Assembly (NCBI GenBank): GCA_905480195.1
Contig: CAJQPN010000004.1
Span: 55,640 to 119,639, forward strand
DNA length: 64,000 nt
Direction of reading: 5' to 3'
DNA from: an uncultured Acidimicrobiales bacterium
GTDB taxonomy: Bacteria; Actinomycetota; Acidimicrobiia; Acidimicrobiales; Aldehydirespiratoraceae
Position 1 is the first letter of the stretch; every line of letters begins with the position of its first letter. Position numbers and translations under genes: made by a program. The notes under the pieces are model-generated. The model was not told the origin of the DNA. It worked only from the letters and a program-made list of their open reading frames with translations, and did not search any database. Shown here one piece after another: positions 16,961-25,129 of the stretch.

Positions 16961-17287
16961 TCAGATGAACTCGGCGATGTCGTCGAGGAGGGCCTGCTTC
17001 GGCTTGGCGCCAACGATCCGCTTCACGGGCTCGCCGTTCTGGAACAGGATCAAGGTTGGGATCGACATGACTTCGAAGCGCCGGGCGATATCGCCGGCTT
17101 CGTCGACGTTGAGCTTCGCGATCGTGACGGCGTCTCCCTGCTCTTCGGCGATTTCCTCGAGGATGGGCGCAATCATCTTGCACGGCCCACACCACTCGGC
17201 CCAGAAGTCGACGAGGACGGGAGCACCGGAGGCGCCAATCGTTTCGTCGAAGGTGGCGTCGGAGAGGGTGGTGACGGCTCCAGCCAT
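16961..17287 (-). CDS. trxA: Thioredoxin
   Basis: 108 residues from the ATG at 17287 (AGGA 9 nt upstream); a TTG at 17293 would add two residues. The active site is WCGPC (cysteines 33 and 36) in [15 protein letters not shown], and the cis-proline loop is MSIPTLILF. It reduces disulfides and is itself reduced by the trxB product encoded just upstream on the same strand (gap 116 nt). This trxB-trxA-cwlM order matches M. tuberculosis Rv3913-Rv3915. Confidence 0.96.
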   Translation of the reverse strand: MAGAVTTLSDATFDETIGASGAPVLVDFWAEWCGPCKMIAPILEEIAEEQGDAVTIAKLNVDEAGDIARRFEVMSIPTLILFQNGEPVKRIVGAKPKQALLDDIAEFI

Positions 17288-17403
17288 GATCAAAAGTCCT
17301 TTCGCAGTCGTTTACCGGACCGTAGCCCGATAGCGGCATGATCAGGGGAACCCGAGAGACGGACCAGAAATTCCCAAGACAGTCGTGGATCGTCGTTACA
17401 GCA

Positions 17404-18366
17404 CTAGTCGTGCAGTGCTTCCAGATATCGCTCAGCTTCGAGCGCGCCTTGACAGCCGGATCCTGCTGCGGTGATCGCTTGGCGGTAGTAGTCGTCGGTG
17501 ACGTCGCCGACCGCGAACACGCCTTCGACGTCGGTCGCCGTTCGGCCTGGAACCGTCTCTAGGTATCCGTTGTCTTTCATTGCGAGCTGGCCTCGGTAGA
17601 GATCCGTTCCTGGTCGGTGACCGATCGCAATGAACAGGCCGCTCAGTGGGAATTCACTTGCTTCGCCGGTCTTGACGTTCTCGACCATGACACCCGCGAG
17701 TTTTCCGTCCCCGAGGTAACCGGTTACTACCGTGTCCCACAGGAATTCGATCTTGGGATTGTTGAACGCACGGTCCTGCATAATTTTCGATGCACGGAGC
17801 TCATCGCGTCGATGGATGAGTGTGACTTTGCTGGCGAAGCGGCTGAGAAAGTTTGCTTCCTCAAGCGCTGAGTCGCCGCCGCCGACCACGGCGATCTCTT
17901 GGTCACGGAAGAAGAACCCGTCGCAGGTCGCACAGGTGGAGAGGCCGTGGCCAACCAGCTCGGTCTCGTTCGGGAGATCGAGCATGATCGACTGCGCACC
18001 GGTCGCAATGATGAGGGCGTTGGCCTGATGGGTCGGCTGGGCGGCGGTTGGATCGCCGATCCATACGCCGAAGGGCCTGGTGGAGAGGTCGACCCTCGAG
18101 ACTTTGACCGTTTGGATCTCTGCACCGAACCGCTCGGCTTGCATGCGGAAATTCATCATCAATTCGGGACCCATAATCCCGTCGGGGAATCCCGGGAAGT
18201 TCTCCACGTCGGTGGTGAGCATCAGCTGTCCACCAGGCTGATCGCTGGTACTCGAGGGTTCGCCTTCGAGTACCAGTGGCGCAAGGTTGGCGCGGGCTGT
18301 GTAGATCGCCGCAGTGAGGCCGGCCGGACCGGAACCGATGATGATGACGTCGCGTAGGTCGGTCAT
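17404..18366 (-). CDS. trxB: Thioredoxin reductase
   Basis: 320 residues from the second of two closely spaced ATGs, chosen because GAGG lies 7 nt upstream of it. The FAD-binding motif is IIGSGPAGLTAAIYTARA, the redox-active cysteines are CATC (about residues 145-148), the NADPH-binding motif is VVGGGDSALEEANFL, and the C-terminal FAD motif is VFAVGDVTDDYYRQAITAAGSGC. It transfers electrons from NADPH to thioredoxin. It lies in the sigma/anti-sigma/redox block. Confidence 0.97.
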   Translation of the reverse strand: MTDLRDVIIIGSGPAGLTAAIYTARANLAPLVLEGEPSSTSDQPGGQLMLTTDVENFPGFPDGIMGPELMMNFRMQAERFGAEIQTVKVSRVDLSTRPFGVWIGDPTAAQPTHQANALIIATGAQSIMLDLPNETELVGHGLSTCATCDGFFFRDQEIAVVGGGDSALEEANFLSRFASKVTLIHRRDELRASKIMQDRAFNNPKIEFLWDTVVTGYLGDGKLAGVMVENVKTGEASEFPLSGLFIAIGHRPGTDLYRGQLAMKDNGYLETVPGRTATDVEGVFAVGDVTDDYYRQAITAAGSGCQGALEAERYLEALHD

Positions 18367-18444
18367 GGACATTCCTCAAGTCGGGAGTTGCGGGATGACG
18401 CTAACCGGGACCCGGGTCGCGTCGAGAATATGCGCAGCGGTAGC

Positions 18445-18885
18445 TCAGCTGAACAGGCCGTAGCAAATAATCACCACGATGAAGATGAGATCGAGGATCG
18501 CAGCGAACACGAACGGTCGGGAGTTTGTCCGTCGAGAGAGCCACGCCCCAATGCCGAGCACACAGAAGATGACACCGGCAAACCCGTGCGCAGCCCAAGT
18601 GGCATCGCCCACACCGGCCCCGATCGGAAGATAGGCATCGAAGATACGCACGAGCATGATGACCAGCATCAGTAACGTGGCGATCGCCAAAACGGAGATC
18701 ACCAATCCGAAGACAAGCACTCGAAGGGCGAGTACGGCCTTGTCGGTTGTCTTCTCCTTGATGCGATCGACGGTGTCGATGACGTGATCTGTCAGCGCAG
18801 CGGGATCCAGCCACGGCGAACCCGTAGCGTCTCCGGCTGCTGCAACGGTGGAAGCACCATCGATCATGCCATCATCTGTCGACAT
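18445..18885 (-). CDS. Small membrane protein of unknown function
   Basis: 146 residues from the ATG at 18885; GGAGG lies only one base before it, an unusual spacing, and the frame continues upstream to 18966 into the anti-sigma gene. A soluble N-terminus (about 50 residues, ending DHVIDTVDRIKEKTTDKAVLA) is followed by three hydrophobic segments (about residues 55-82, 98-116, 126-146). I do not recognise a catalytic motif. It sits between an anti-sigma factor gene and trxB, so it may be part of the same regulon. Confidence 0.7.
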   Translation of the reverse strand: MSTDDGMIDGASTVAAAGDATGSPWLDPAALTDHVIDTVDRIKEKTTDKAVLALRVLVFGLVISVLAIATLLMLVIMLVRIFDAYLPIGAGVGDATWAAHGFAGVIFCVLGIGAWLSRRTNSRPFVFAAILDLIFIVVIICYGLFS

Positions 18886-18904
18886 ACCTCCGAGCCTACC
18901 GGTG

Positions 18905-19849
18905 TCAGGGGCTGTCGATTCCGGGGATGTCGACCACCTCGAGAACCTCGCACATCTCGTCGGCAATGAGCACGGCCACGATCGAATCGGCAGTGAGTCC
19001 GGTGGCGACTGAGACCTGCTGAGGCACGCCGGCGATGACGACGGATGCAGTCTCGACTGCGGTCACACCGCCAGGCAACTGGGCGACAAGAAGCTCAAGT
19101 GCTGGCACGCAGAGATCATCGAACGGATCAGGTGGCGGGGGAGCGAGGCGGCCCTCGGCCTCTGCGGTTTCCTTGAGTTCGCTCAATCGGTCGCCGAGTT
19201 CGGCGAGATCAGCGACCTCGCCCAGGGCGTCGGGGAGGATGTCGAAAACCCAGCGTGGGTTGGCCTCGGCTGCAGCATCACCCGACGCTTTGGCGTGGTC
19301 GGTCTCGGGGACTGCGTCCGCACCAGCCTCGTCGGCAATGTCATCGCTGTCCTCCTCGGCAGTGGTATCGGCAAGACCGGTGCTCGCGTCGTCGGTGTCA
19401 TCCAGCGGGACCGAGAGGGCCTCGGCCGCTGCAGTGTCGGCGTCACTCTGGCTCACGATGTCAAAGGTGGCGTTCGCACTTGTGTCCCCGGTGTCGTTGT
19501 TGAGTGTGCGCTGCACGGCGCCGAAGCCGACCGCAAGGAGGACGCAGACCGCTGCAGCCGCGAGAATGCGATTGCGTTTTTGCTGTCTCTCGGATCGGAA
19601 AGTGTCGAGATCCGACACCACGGGGGTGGTGGCATATTCGGCGATTGCGGTGGCGCGGATTCGGTCGAGGTCGGCAGTGGGAATCGTGATCGGCGAGGCG
19701 ACGAGGTTGATCGTGGTTCGGAGCTGTTCCGCTCGAGCGATCAGATCGGGGTCCGATTCCACGCGCGTGATCCCGTCATCGGTGGCCTCACCGTCGAGGT
19801 AGCGAGTCAGTAACTCGTCGTGGAAATGGGGATCGTTGGGCATCGTCAT
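18905..19849 (-). CDS. Membrane-anchored anti-sigma factor-like protein
   Basis: 314 residues. The cytoplasmic N-terminus begins HDELLTRYLDGEATDDGITRVESDPDLIARAEQLR, typical of anti-sigma domains but without the zinc HxxxCxxC motif. One membrane segment lies at about residues 94-112 (ILAAAAVCVLLAVGFGAVQ), followed by an acidic Ala/Asp/Thr-rich extracytoplasmic part. The start overlaps the end of the ECF sigma gene by 4 nt, the usual sigma/anti-sigma arrangement. It probably holds that sigma factor inactive at the membrane; the inducing signal is unknown. It occupies the place of the SigM anti-sigma factor of mycobacteria. Confidence 0.75.
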   Translation of the reverse strand: MTMPNDPHFHDELLTRYLDGEATDDGITRVESDPDLIARAEQLRTTINLVASPITIPTADLDRIRATAIAEYATTPVVSDLDTFRSERQQKRNRILAAAAVCVLLAVGFGAVQRTLNNDTGDTSANATFDIVSQSDADTAAAEALSVPLDDTDDASTGLADTTAEEDSDDIADEAGADAVPETDHAKASGDAAAEANPRWVFDILPDALGEVADLAELGDRLSELKETAEAEGRLAPPPPDPFDDLCVPALELLVAQLPGGVTAVETASVVIAGVPQQVSVATGLTADSIVAVLIADEMCEVLEVVDIPGIDSP

Positions 19850-20340
19850 GGGCTCTGACGTTCGTCGGGGTCGACTTGGTTCCCGGTTTCGCGGCCGGGA
19901 GCCAACGTGTCGGCGAGGCGGCCCCTGCCACGGGCGATCCGAGAGCGGACTGTTCCGGGTGCGAGGTTGAGCACGTCAGCGATCTCGGCATAGTCGAGCC
20001 CGGCAATATCGCGGAGGACGACTGGTGCTCTGAACTCCTCGGGGAGTTTGGTGAGCGCGAGGTCGATATCGATGCGGGCGCTGATCGTCTCGCCGGGATC
20101 GCGAGGGCTACGGCTGCCGATGAAGTTTTCGTCGGCTTGTTCGAACTCCGGCAATCCCGGCTCGGCCCGCCTCCTGCGTCGACGCAATTCATCGAGACAG
20201 GCATTGGTGGCAACGCGATAGGACCACGTCGTGAATGCCGCCCGCCCGTCGTACGCAGCGATCCCCTTGACGATCGCGATCATCGCTTCTTGGGTTGCGT
20301 CGAGGGCGTCGGCATCGTTCCCAGCAAGGGGACGGCACAC
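19846..20340 (-). CDS. ECF-type RNA polymerase sigma factor (SigM-like position)
   Basis: 164 residues from the first ordinary start codon, a GTG at 20340. Region 2 is visible (DALDATQEAMIAIVKGIAAYDGRAAFTTWSYRVATNACLDELRRRRRR) and region 4 with its helix-turn-helix (LDYAEIADVLNLAPGTVRSRIARGRGRL). The frame continues upstream without a stop to 20454 and encodes 38 codons that read like region 2.1 (LIDAAQRGDQRALDQLLRKHQERIYR), but no ATG, GTG or TTG occurs there; an ATC at 20445 is the nearest candidate. The conventional start would cut region 2.1 off. Gene order (next to trxAB, cwlM and parAB) matches mycobacterial sigM. Confidence 0.88.
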   Translation of the reverse strand: MCRPLAGNDADALDATQEAMIAIVKGIAAYDGRAAFTTWSYRVATNACLDELRRRRRRAEPGLPEFEQADENFIGSRSPRDPGETISARIDIDLALTKLPEEFRAPVVLRDIAGLDYAEIADVLNLAPGTVRSRIARGRGRLADTLAPGRETGNQVDPDERQSP

Positions 20341-20481
20341 CCGGTAGATGCGTTCCTGATGTTTGCGCAGGAGTTGATCAAGGGCGCGCTGATCCCCGCG
20401 CTGGGCGGCGTCGATTAGGCGTTCGTCCTCGGGGTCTGCGGCGATGTCGAGACGCTAGTTCGCGCAGACCGGTGGGCGGAC

Positions 20482-21315
20482 CTAGGCCTTCACCATGAAC
20501 GAGAAGCCGATGACTCGCGGACCACCATGGGTACCGACAACGGGACCGATCACCTCGACTCGGGCGTTGTCGATGTCGGCGACGTCACCAAGCATCGCAA
20601 CGAAGTCGTCGATGTCGGGCGCTTGACCGTGCATGATCGCCAGATTTTCGATCTCCCCGTACTCGGTCAACTTGTCGCGGAGCCACACGAGCGACTTTTT
20701 GCGCGTGCGCTGCTTACCCGCCTCCTCAACCGTGCCCGAGGAGATGTCGATGATCGGCTTGATTGACAACATCGAGCCGAGCAGGGCTTGGGCGTTTCCA
20801 ATGCGGCCGCCTTTCTGGAGGTTCTCGAGCGTGTCGAGCGCGCCGAAGACGTGGGTTCGTTCGGCCGCAGACTCAGCGATTGCGACAACCTCGTCAGCTG
20901 ACGCTCCCTGGGCTGCGGCTCGGGCGGCAGCAAGAACGATGCCCCCCTGGCCAGCAGTGACTGACCTTGAATCGACCACTCGGATGTCCCCGTTGATGGT
21001 CTCAGCAGCGGTGACTGCAGACTGCATGGTGGCTGAAACGGCTGCGCTCAGGTTGATGCACACGACTGCACTGGCGCCTGCATCGAGATGCCGTTGGAAC
21101 GCAGCGGCAAACGCACCCGGTGAGGGCGCCGCCGTCTCTGGGAGCGTCTCGGAGTCAGCCAGCAAGTTGTAGAACTGCTCAACGGTGAGTTGCTCACGGT
21201 CGATGTATTCGTCTTCGCCGAACCGGATACTCAACGGCACGATCTCGATCGAGAGTTCGTTGACCTCCTCTCCACGGAGGTCACAGGCGGAATCGGTCAC
21301 GATGCGAACGGTCAT
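20482..21315 (-). CDS. DegV family fatty-acid-binding protein
   Basis: 277 residues beginning MTVRIVTDSACDLRGEEVNELSIEIVPL, with LPETAAPSPGAF at the lipid head-group pocket, AAVSATMQSA, VDSRSVTAGQGG and KGGRIGNAQALLGSMLSIKPII. These are hallmarks of DegV/FakB proteins, which bind a fatty acid and present it to a DhaK-type kinase (FakA). No fakA is visible in the window. It overlaps the DUF6049 gene by 4 nt, so the two are translationally coupled. In M. tuberculosis the corresponding spot holds murJ. Confidence 0.92.
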   Translation of the reverse strand: MTVRIVTDSACDLRGEEVNELSIEIVPLSIRFGEDEYIDREQLTVEQFYNLLADSETLPETAAPSPGAFAAAFQRHLDAGASAVVCINLSAAVSATMQSAVTAAETINGDIRVVDSRSVTAGQGGIVLAAARAAAQGASADEVVAIAESAAERTHVFGALDTLENLQKGGRIGNAQALLGSMLSIKPIIDISSGTVEEAGKQRTRKKSLVWLRDKLTEYGEIENLAIMHGQAPDIDDFVAMLGDVADIDNARVEVIGPVVGTHGGPRVIGFSFMVKA

Positions 21316-23369
21316 GGGGTGCTCTCGGGGTCGTCGTTGGTGGGTTCGTCGGGATTGGTATCGGAGTCGGGCCTGTCCGAAGAGATCGCAGCTGACACCG
21401 ATGTCGTGGTCTGCTGGACGCTAGCAGCGCGGCGATTCCGACGGAGGCGAAGGATGGTTCGTGCCCACCACGTCAGCAGGATGCTGAGTGAAACAACCGA
21501 GACGATGAGGCCGAGCCCGGAGATCGCCGTGGATCGCACATCGATTGACCCGGTGGCAAGGTCAAGCACTCCGTCGGGGGACGTCACCGATACCAGGATG
21601 CGGGCGTCGCCTGAGCTGACCGACTCGACTGGGATGAGGATCTCGGTCTGTCCAGGGTCTAGCGTGAGCACCAGTTCGGCACCACCGACGAGCCTGAGCT
21701 TTTCGCTCGTGAGTCTCACGATGACGTTGATCGGAACCAACTGCTCATTGTTGATGACGAGTTGAAGGTCGGCTCGGCGGGTTGCGAGTGTGATTCTCTC
21801 CGACTCCAACACTGCGAAGTTGGACGTGCCGTTGACAACGGTCGAGAACACCGCATCGGTGTAGGCACGCCGCGAGACCTCGTCGAGCTCAGCTGCCATC
21901 GACGCAGCGAGTCCGGTTCGGAGCGGTGAGATCGGTCCGTCTTCAGGGGCGACCATCGCCACGAAGGAGCCGAGTGTCGACTCGGTGAGGCGGATGTCGC
22001 TCGCACCAGCGCTCACATCGCTGGGCTCCCCGGGGAGCAAATCGACTCGCAGAAGACCGCCGAAGGCGTCGCGGGCAGGTGGCCGGTCGAGCAGATCCTT
22101 GACAGTTGTGATGCCGAGTCGGTCGGTGGTGGCCACCAATTGCAGCAGTGAGTCGAGAAATCCAGCCTCGACTTTTGCGAGATCGAGAACGACCCCGCGG
22201 TCGGTGCCGATGCTGCGCGCCTCGAGCAGCAGTACCAAGAAGTGCTGCATCGCCACAAGCTCAGGGTCGGTCCCGGTCAGCGTCTTTTCAAACTCCCGAT
22301 CGATCGGCATCACGGTGAACGCGACGCCGTTGGCGTCGCGAGTCTGGACCGGTCGGCGGTCGGCTCGGTCGAGGTCGATGCGGGTGAGCTGCTCCGGCTC
22401 GACGATTCCTGCAGTGATCCCCACGCTCCGGAGCAGTTCGAGGGTGCTGGGACCTGCCGTGGTGTCGAGCCACTGGATCTCGTCAGCCGTTCGTCCAAGG
22501 AACGTCTCGATCATGGTTCGTCCTTTGGCGTACTGACTGAAGACACGCTCGGTCTCACCGGCGCGGCGCCACCCTTCCTCGTCGATATCGACCCACGAAC
22601 GAGTGTCGAGCGCATGGCCATCAAGAACCTGACGGATGCGGTCGATCGCAACGAGACCGCGGCCAACGCTCGGATCGGCCAGGGCGGACAAGGTCTCCGG
22701 GTTGAACTGGACGAGCACCGATCCGGGGGCCTCGTCGACAGCAGCCTCGACTCGGGCGACGACCGCCGCAGGATCGATATCGATCGACCCGTCGGCTCGA
22801 TGAGCGAGCGGCGATCGGGCATCGGCAACGAACGCGAAGTCGATCGCGCCTCCGCGTGTTTCGTCCTCAACGATGACACCAGTTACAAGGGTGTCGATCA
22901 CGCCGTCGGTGTCGACGAGGTCGACGACGATCAACAGAACACCTGGGTCTCGACGAATCAACAACCCGACTTCCTCATCAGGCACGGTGACCGAGATGAT
23001 GCCGTCGGGCCCGATCGTGCGTTCATCGAGTTGTTGCACGGTGAACAGGCTGATTGCATCCCCGACAGGTGGGTTCATGAACGCTTCGGCGAGGTCGGTT
23101 GGATCGTTGTAGGGGCCGTGAATACGGATTTCGAGCTGGCGCTCCTCGGTGACGCTCGGCAACTGGATGTCGAGGGTGACTTCTTCGTCACCGACGTAGA
23201 TCGTTTGGCCGACGAGGTCGAGCCGGTTGACGAACTGCCCGCTTGCCGCAGGAGCGAACAGGGCAGCGTCTGCAATTGCAACCGTGACGATCACCGTGGT
23301 CACGACGAGTGGGCGAAGTACGTCGGTCCAGACGCGGCGACAGATGGCGGAGTGGGGCACGTGCAGCAT
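21312..23369 (-). CDS. DUF6049 family secreted membrane protein (Rv3909-like)
   Basis: 685 residues from the ATG at 23369, two bases after the stop of the acetyltransferase gene. An N-terminal signal-like segment (VTTVIVTVAIADAALFAPAASG) leads into a large extracytoplasmic region; a C-terminal membrane helix (GLGLIVSVVSLSILLTWWA) is followed by a basic stop and a Thr/Ser/Asp/Pro-rich tail. The stretch LDPGQTEILIPVESVSSGDARILVSVTSPDG matches the C-terminal domain of DUF6049 proteins, found beside murJ in many actinobacteria. Function unknown; a link with cell-wall lipid II export is suggested by that usual context, but murJ is not here. Confidence 0.75.
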   Translation of the reverse strand: MLHVPHSAICRRVWTDVLRPLVVTTVIVTVAIADAALFAPAASGQFVNRLDLVGQTIYVGDEEVTLDIQLPSVTEERQLEIRIHGPYNDPTDLAEAFMNPPVGDAISLFTVQQLDERTIGPDGIISVTVPDEEVGLLIRRDPGVLLIVVDLVDTDGVIDTLVTGVIVEDETRGGAIDFAFVADARSPLAHRADGSIDIDPAAVVARVEAAVDEAPGSVLVQFNPETLSALADPSVGRGLVAIDRIRQVLDGHALDTRSWVDIDEEGWRRAGETERVFSQYAKGRTMIETFLGRTADEIQWLDTTAGPSTLELLRSVGITAGIVEPEQLTRIDLDRADRRPVQTRDANGVAFTVMPIDREFEKTLTGTDPELVAMQHFLVLLLEARSIGTDRGVVLDLAKVEAGFLDSLLQLVATTDRLGITTVKDLLDRPPARDAFGGLLRVDLLPGEPSDVSAGASDIRLTESTLGSFVAMVAPEDGPISPLRTGLAASMAAELDEVSRRAYTDAVFSTVVNGTSNFAVLESERITLATRRADLQLVINNEQLVPINVIVRLTSEKLRLVGGAELVLTLDPGQTEILIPVESVSSGDARILVSVTSPDGVLDLATGSIDVRSTAISGLGLIVSVVSLSILLTWWARTILRLRRNRRAASVQQTTTSVSAAISSDRPDSDTNPDEPTNDDPESTP

Positions 23370-23371
23370 GG

Positions 23372-24073
23372 TCACAGATCTCGACGCAAGACCGTCAGTT
23401 GGTGGCTTGCCGGAACGAAACCGATCCGCTTGTAGAGGCTGAGCGCCGCGAGGTTGGCTTCCTGGGTGTTGACCCAGCACAGGTGGGCTCCTCGCCGGCG
23501 TAGCCAGTGGAGCGCGTCGGCTACCAGCGAAACACCGAAGCCCTTGCCCTGGCGGGAGGGGTCGACCGCAAGGCGTTGGAGATATCCCTGGGTGCCGGAT
23601 CGACCCGTCACCGCATATCCGATTACCTCGGGATCGCGGATCACCCGAACCCGAGTCGCCGAGGTGGCGTCGATTGAGTCCAGAAGGCCATCGAGGTCGA
23701 GTTGCCAGAATGGATCGAACGTCTTGGTGTCGACGAGAAGAATTGCAGGGCGGTCACTGCGTCGGGCGCGGCGAAGACCGGCGTCTCTTGAGGGCCGATC
23801 CGGGATCCCCCGGAGGTCATGGCGCAGGAGGTGTAAGCGCTCGTATTCGGTGAACCCGTCAGCTTGCAGGACGTCGCACTCCGAGGGTCCGACGGCAGCC
23901 GTTACGACCGAAGTGAAGCCGTCCTCTCGCAGTTGTTGGCGGATCCGGACGAGCGCCGAAGGGGTGAGCGTGGTGGCACCACTGAGGGGTACGAGGTATG
24001 CGAGATCAGAGCTGCCGCGCCAGCTTCCGGCACGAACGCGCGCGCTGTCGACCCTGAGTGCATTCATCCCCAT
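23372..24073 (-). CDS. GNAT family N-acetyltransferase
   Basis: 233 residues from the ATG at 24073, which has AGGA 7 nt upstream; the frame reaches 24202 but would then overlap the divergent gene. The C-terminal half has the GNAT fold: IGYAVTGRSGTQGYLQRLAVDPSRQGKGFGVSLVADALHWL (acetyl-CoA loop RQGKGFG) and NLAALSLYKRIGF. The N-terminal half (about residues 1-100) also looks GNAT-like but degenerate. Substrate unknown. It overlaps nothing but lies only 48 nt from the divergent histone-deacetylase-like gene. Confidence 0.85.
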   Translation of the reverse strand: MGMNALRVDSARVRAGSWRGSSDLAYLVPLSGATTLTPSALVRIRQQLREDGFTSVVTAAVGPSECDVLQADGFTEYERLHLLRHDLRGIPDRPSRDAGLRRARRSDRPAILLVDTKTFDPFWQLDLDGLLDSIDATSATRVRVIRDPEVIGYAVTGRSGTQGYLQRLAVDPSRQGKGFGVSLVADALHWLRRRGAHLCWVNTQEANLAALSLYKRIGFVPASHQLTVLRRDL

Positions 24074-24121
24074 TCGGATCCTCACGATACGCCCTGGAGC
24101 CTGAGGGGTACGCTCCGGCCT

Positions 24122-25129
24122 GTGCTGCTGTTGTTGAGTGACGAACGTTGCCTCGAGCATGTGGCCGGTCGGAGCCACCCCGAGCGGCCTGATCGCCTGC
24201 ATGCGGCGATGGAGGGTGTCGCTCGTTCCGGCGTGGCCGATGCCCTCGAGCGGTGCTCACCACGCTCGATCACTGACGCCGAGATCCTGCGAGTCCACGA
24301 TCAGGCACTGCTCGAACATGTCGCAGCGGTGGACGCGGCCGGTGGTGGTCGACTTGACTCCGATACCGTCATGAACCAGTCGAGTCTGGCTGCCGCCCGT
24401 CTCGCTGCCGGCGCGGTGATGACCGCGGTCGAACGATTGGCGCAACCCGATGCCGGCCTCGACGCTGCGTTCTGCGTGGTTCGGCCCCCGGGCCACCATG
24501 CAACCCCGACGCAGTCGATGGGGTTTTGTTTGTTCAACAGCGTCGCAATCGCTGCAGCTGCGCTGGCCGACGCTGGGGAGAAGGTTGCGATCGTCGACTT
24601 CGATGCTCACCATGGCAACGGCACCCAGGACATCTTCTACGAGGATCCCCGGGTCCTTTTCGCGTCGATCCACCAGTCACCGCTGTACCCAGGGACGGGC
24701 GCGCTGACCGAGCGGGGGAGCGGTGCAGCCGTCGGCAAGACCATCAATATCCCGGTCCCACCCAACACCACCGGCGATGTGGTCCGTCGAGCCCTCGACG
24801 AGTTGATCGTTCCAGCCATCGAAGCACATGGCACCACGTGGTTGTTCCTCTCGGCCGGCTTCGACGGCCATCGTGCCGATCCGATCACCGAACTCGGCTA
24901 TTCCTCGGCCGACATGGCCGACTATGTGCGCACCCTGGTCCCGGTTGTGGCTCGCGGTCGCAGCGTCACGGTGCTCGAGGGCGGCTACGACCTCCAAGCG
25001 ATCACCGATTGTTCGGCAGTGGTGGCCGCTCAGTTGGTGGGCGAACGTCTGCGTCTGGAACCAGCAACCAGCGGTGGGCCCGGCGACGCGGTCGTCGACG
25101 CAGCGTTGGTGTTGGCTGCTGAGTCGTGA
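24122..25129 (+). CDS. Histone deacetylase family protein (AcuC/acetylpolyamine-type)
   Basis: 335 residues from the GTG at 24122. Conserved elements: HPERPDR, RPPGHHA (catalytic H125-H126), GFCLFNSVAIAA, VDFDAHHGNGTQDIFY (zinc ligands D161 and H163), FLSAGFDGHRADP (zinc ligand D248) and VLEGGYD. All catalytic residues of class II-like bacterial deacetylases are present, so it should be active on acetyl-lysine or acetylated polyamines. The end overlaps the next gene start (GTGA). It is divergent from a GNAT acetyltransferase, a possible acetylation/deacetylation pair. Confidence 0.92.
   Translation: MLLLLSDERCLEHVAGRSHPERPDRLHAAMEGVARSGVADALERCSPRSITDAEILRVHDQALLEHVAAVDAAGGGRLDSDTVMNQSSLAAARLAAGAVMTAVERLAQPDAGLDAAFCVVRPPGHHATPTQSMGFCLFNSVAIAAAALADAGEKVAIVDFDAHHGNGTQDIFYEDPRVLFASIHQSPLYPGTGALTERGSGAAVGKTINIPVPPNTTGDVVRRALDELIVPAIEAHGTTWLFLSAGFDGHRADPITELGYSSADMADYVRTLVPVVARGRSVTVLEGGYDLQAITDCSAVVAAQLVGERLRLEPATSGGPGDAVVDAALVLAAES

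Noticed and set aside
22242..23435. Open frame of 397 codons on the plus strand
   Set aside because: Antisense to the DUF6049 protein, no domain resemblance.
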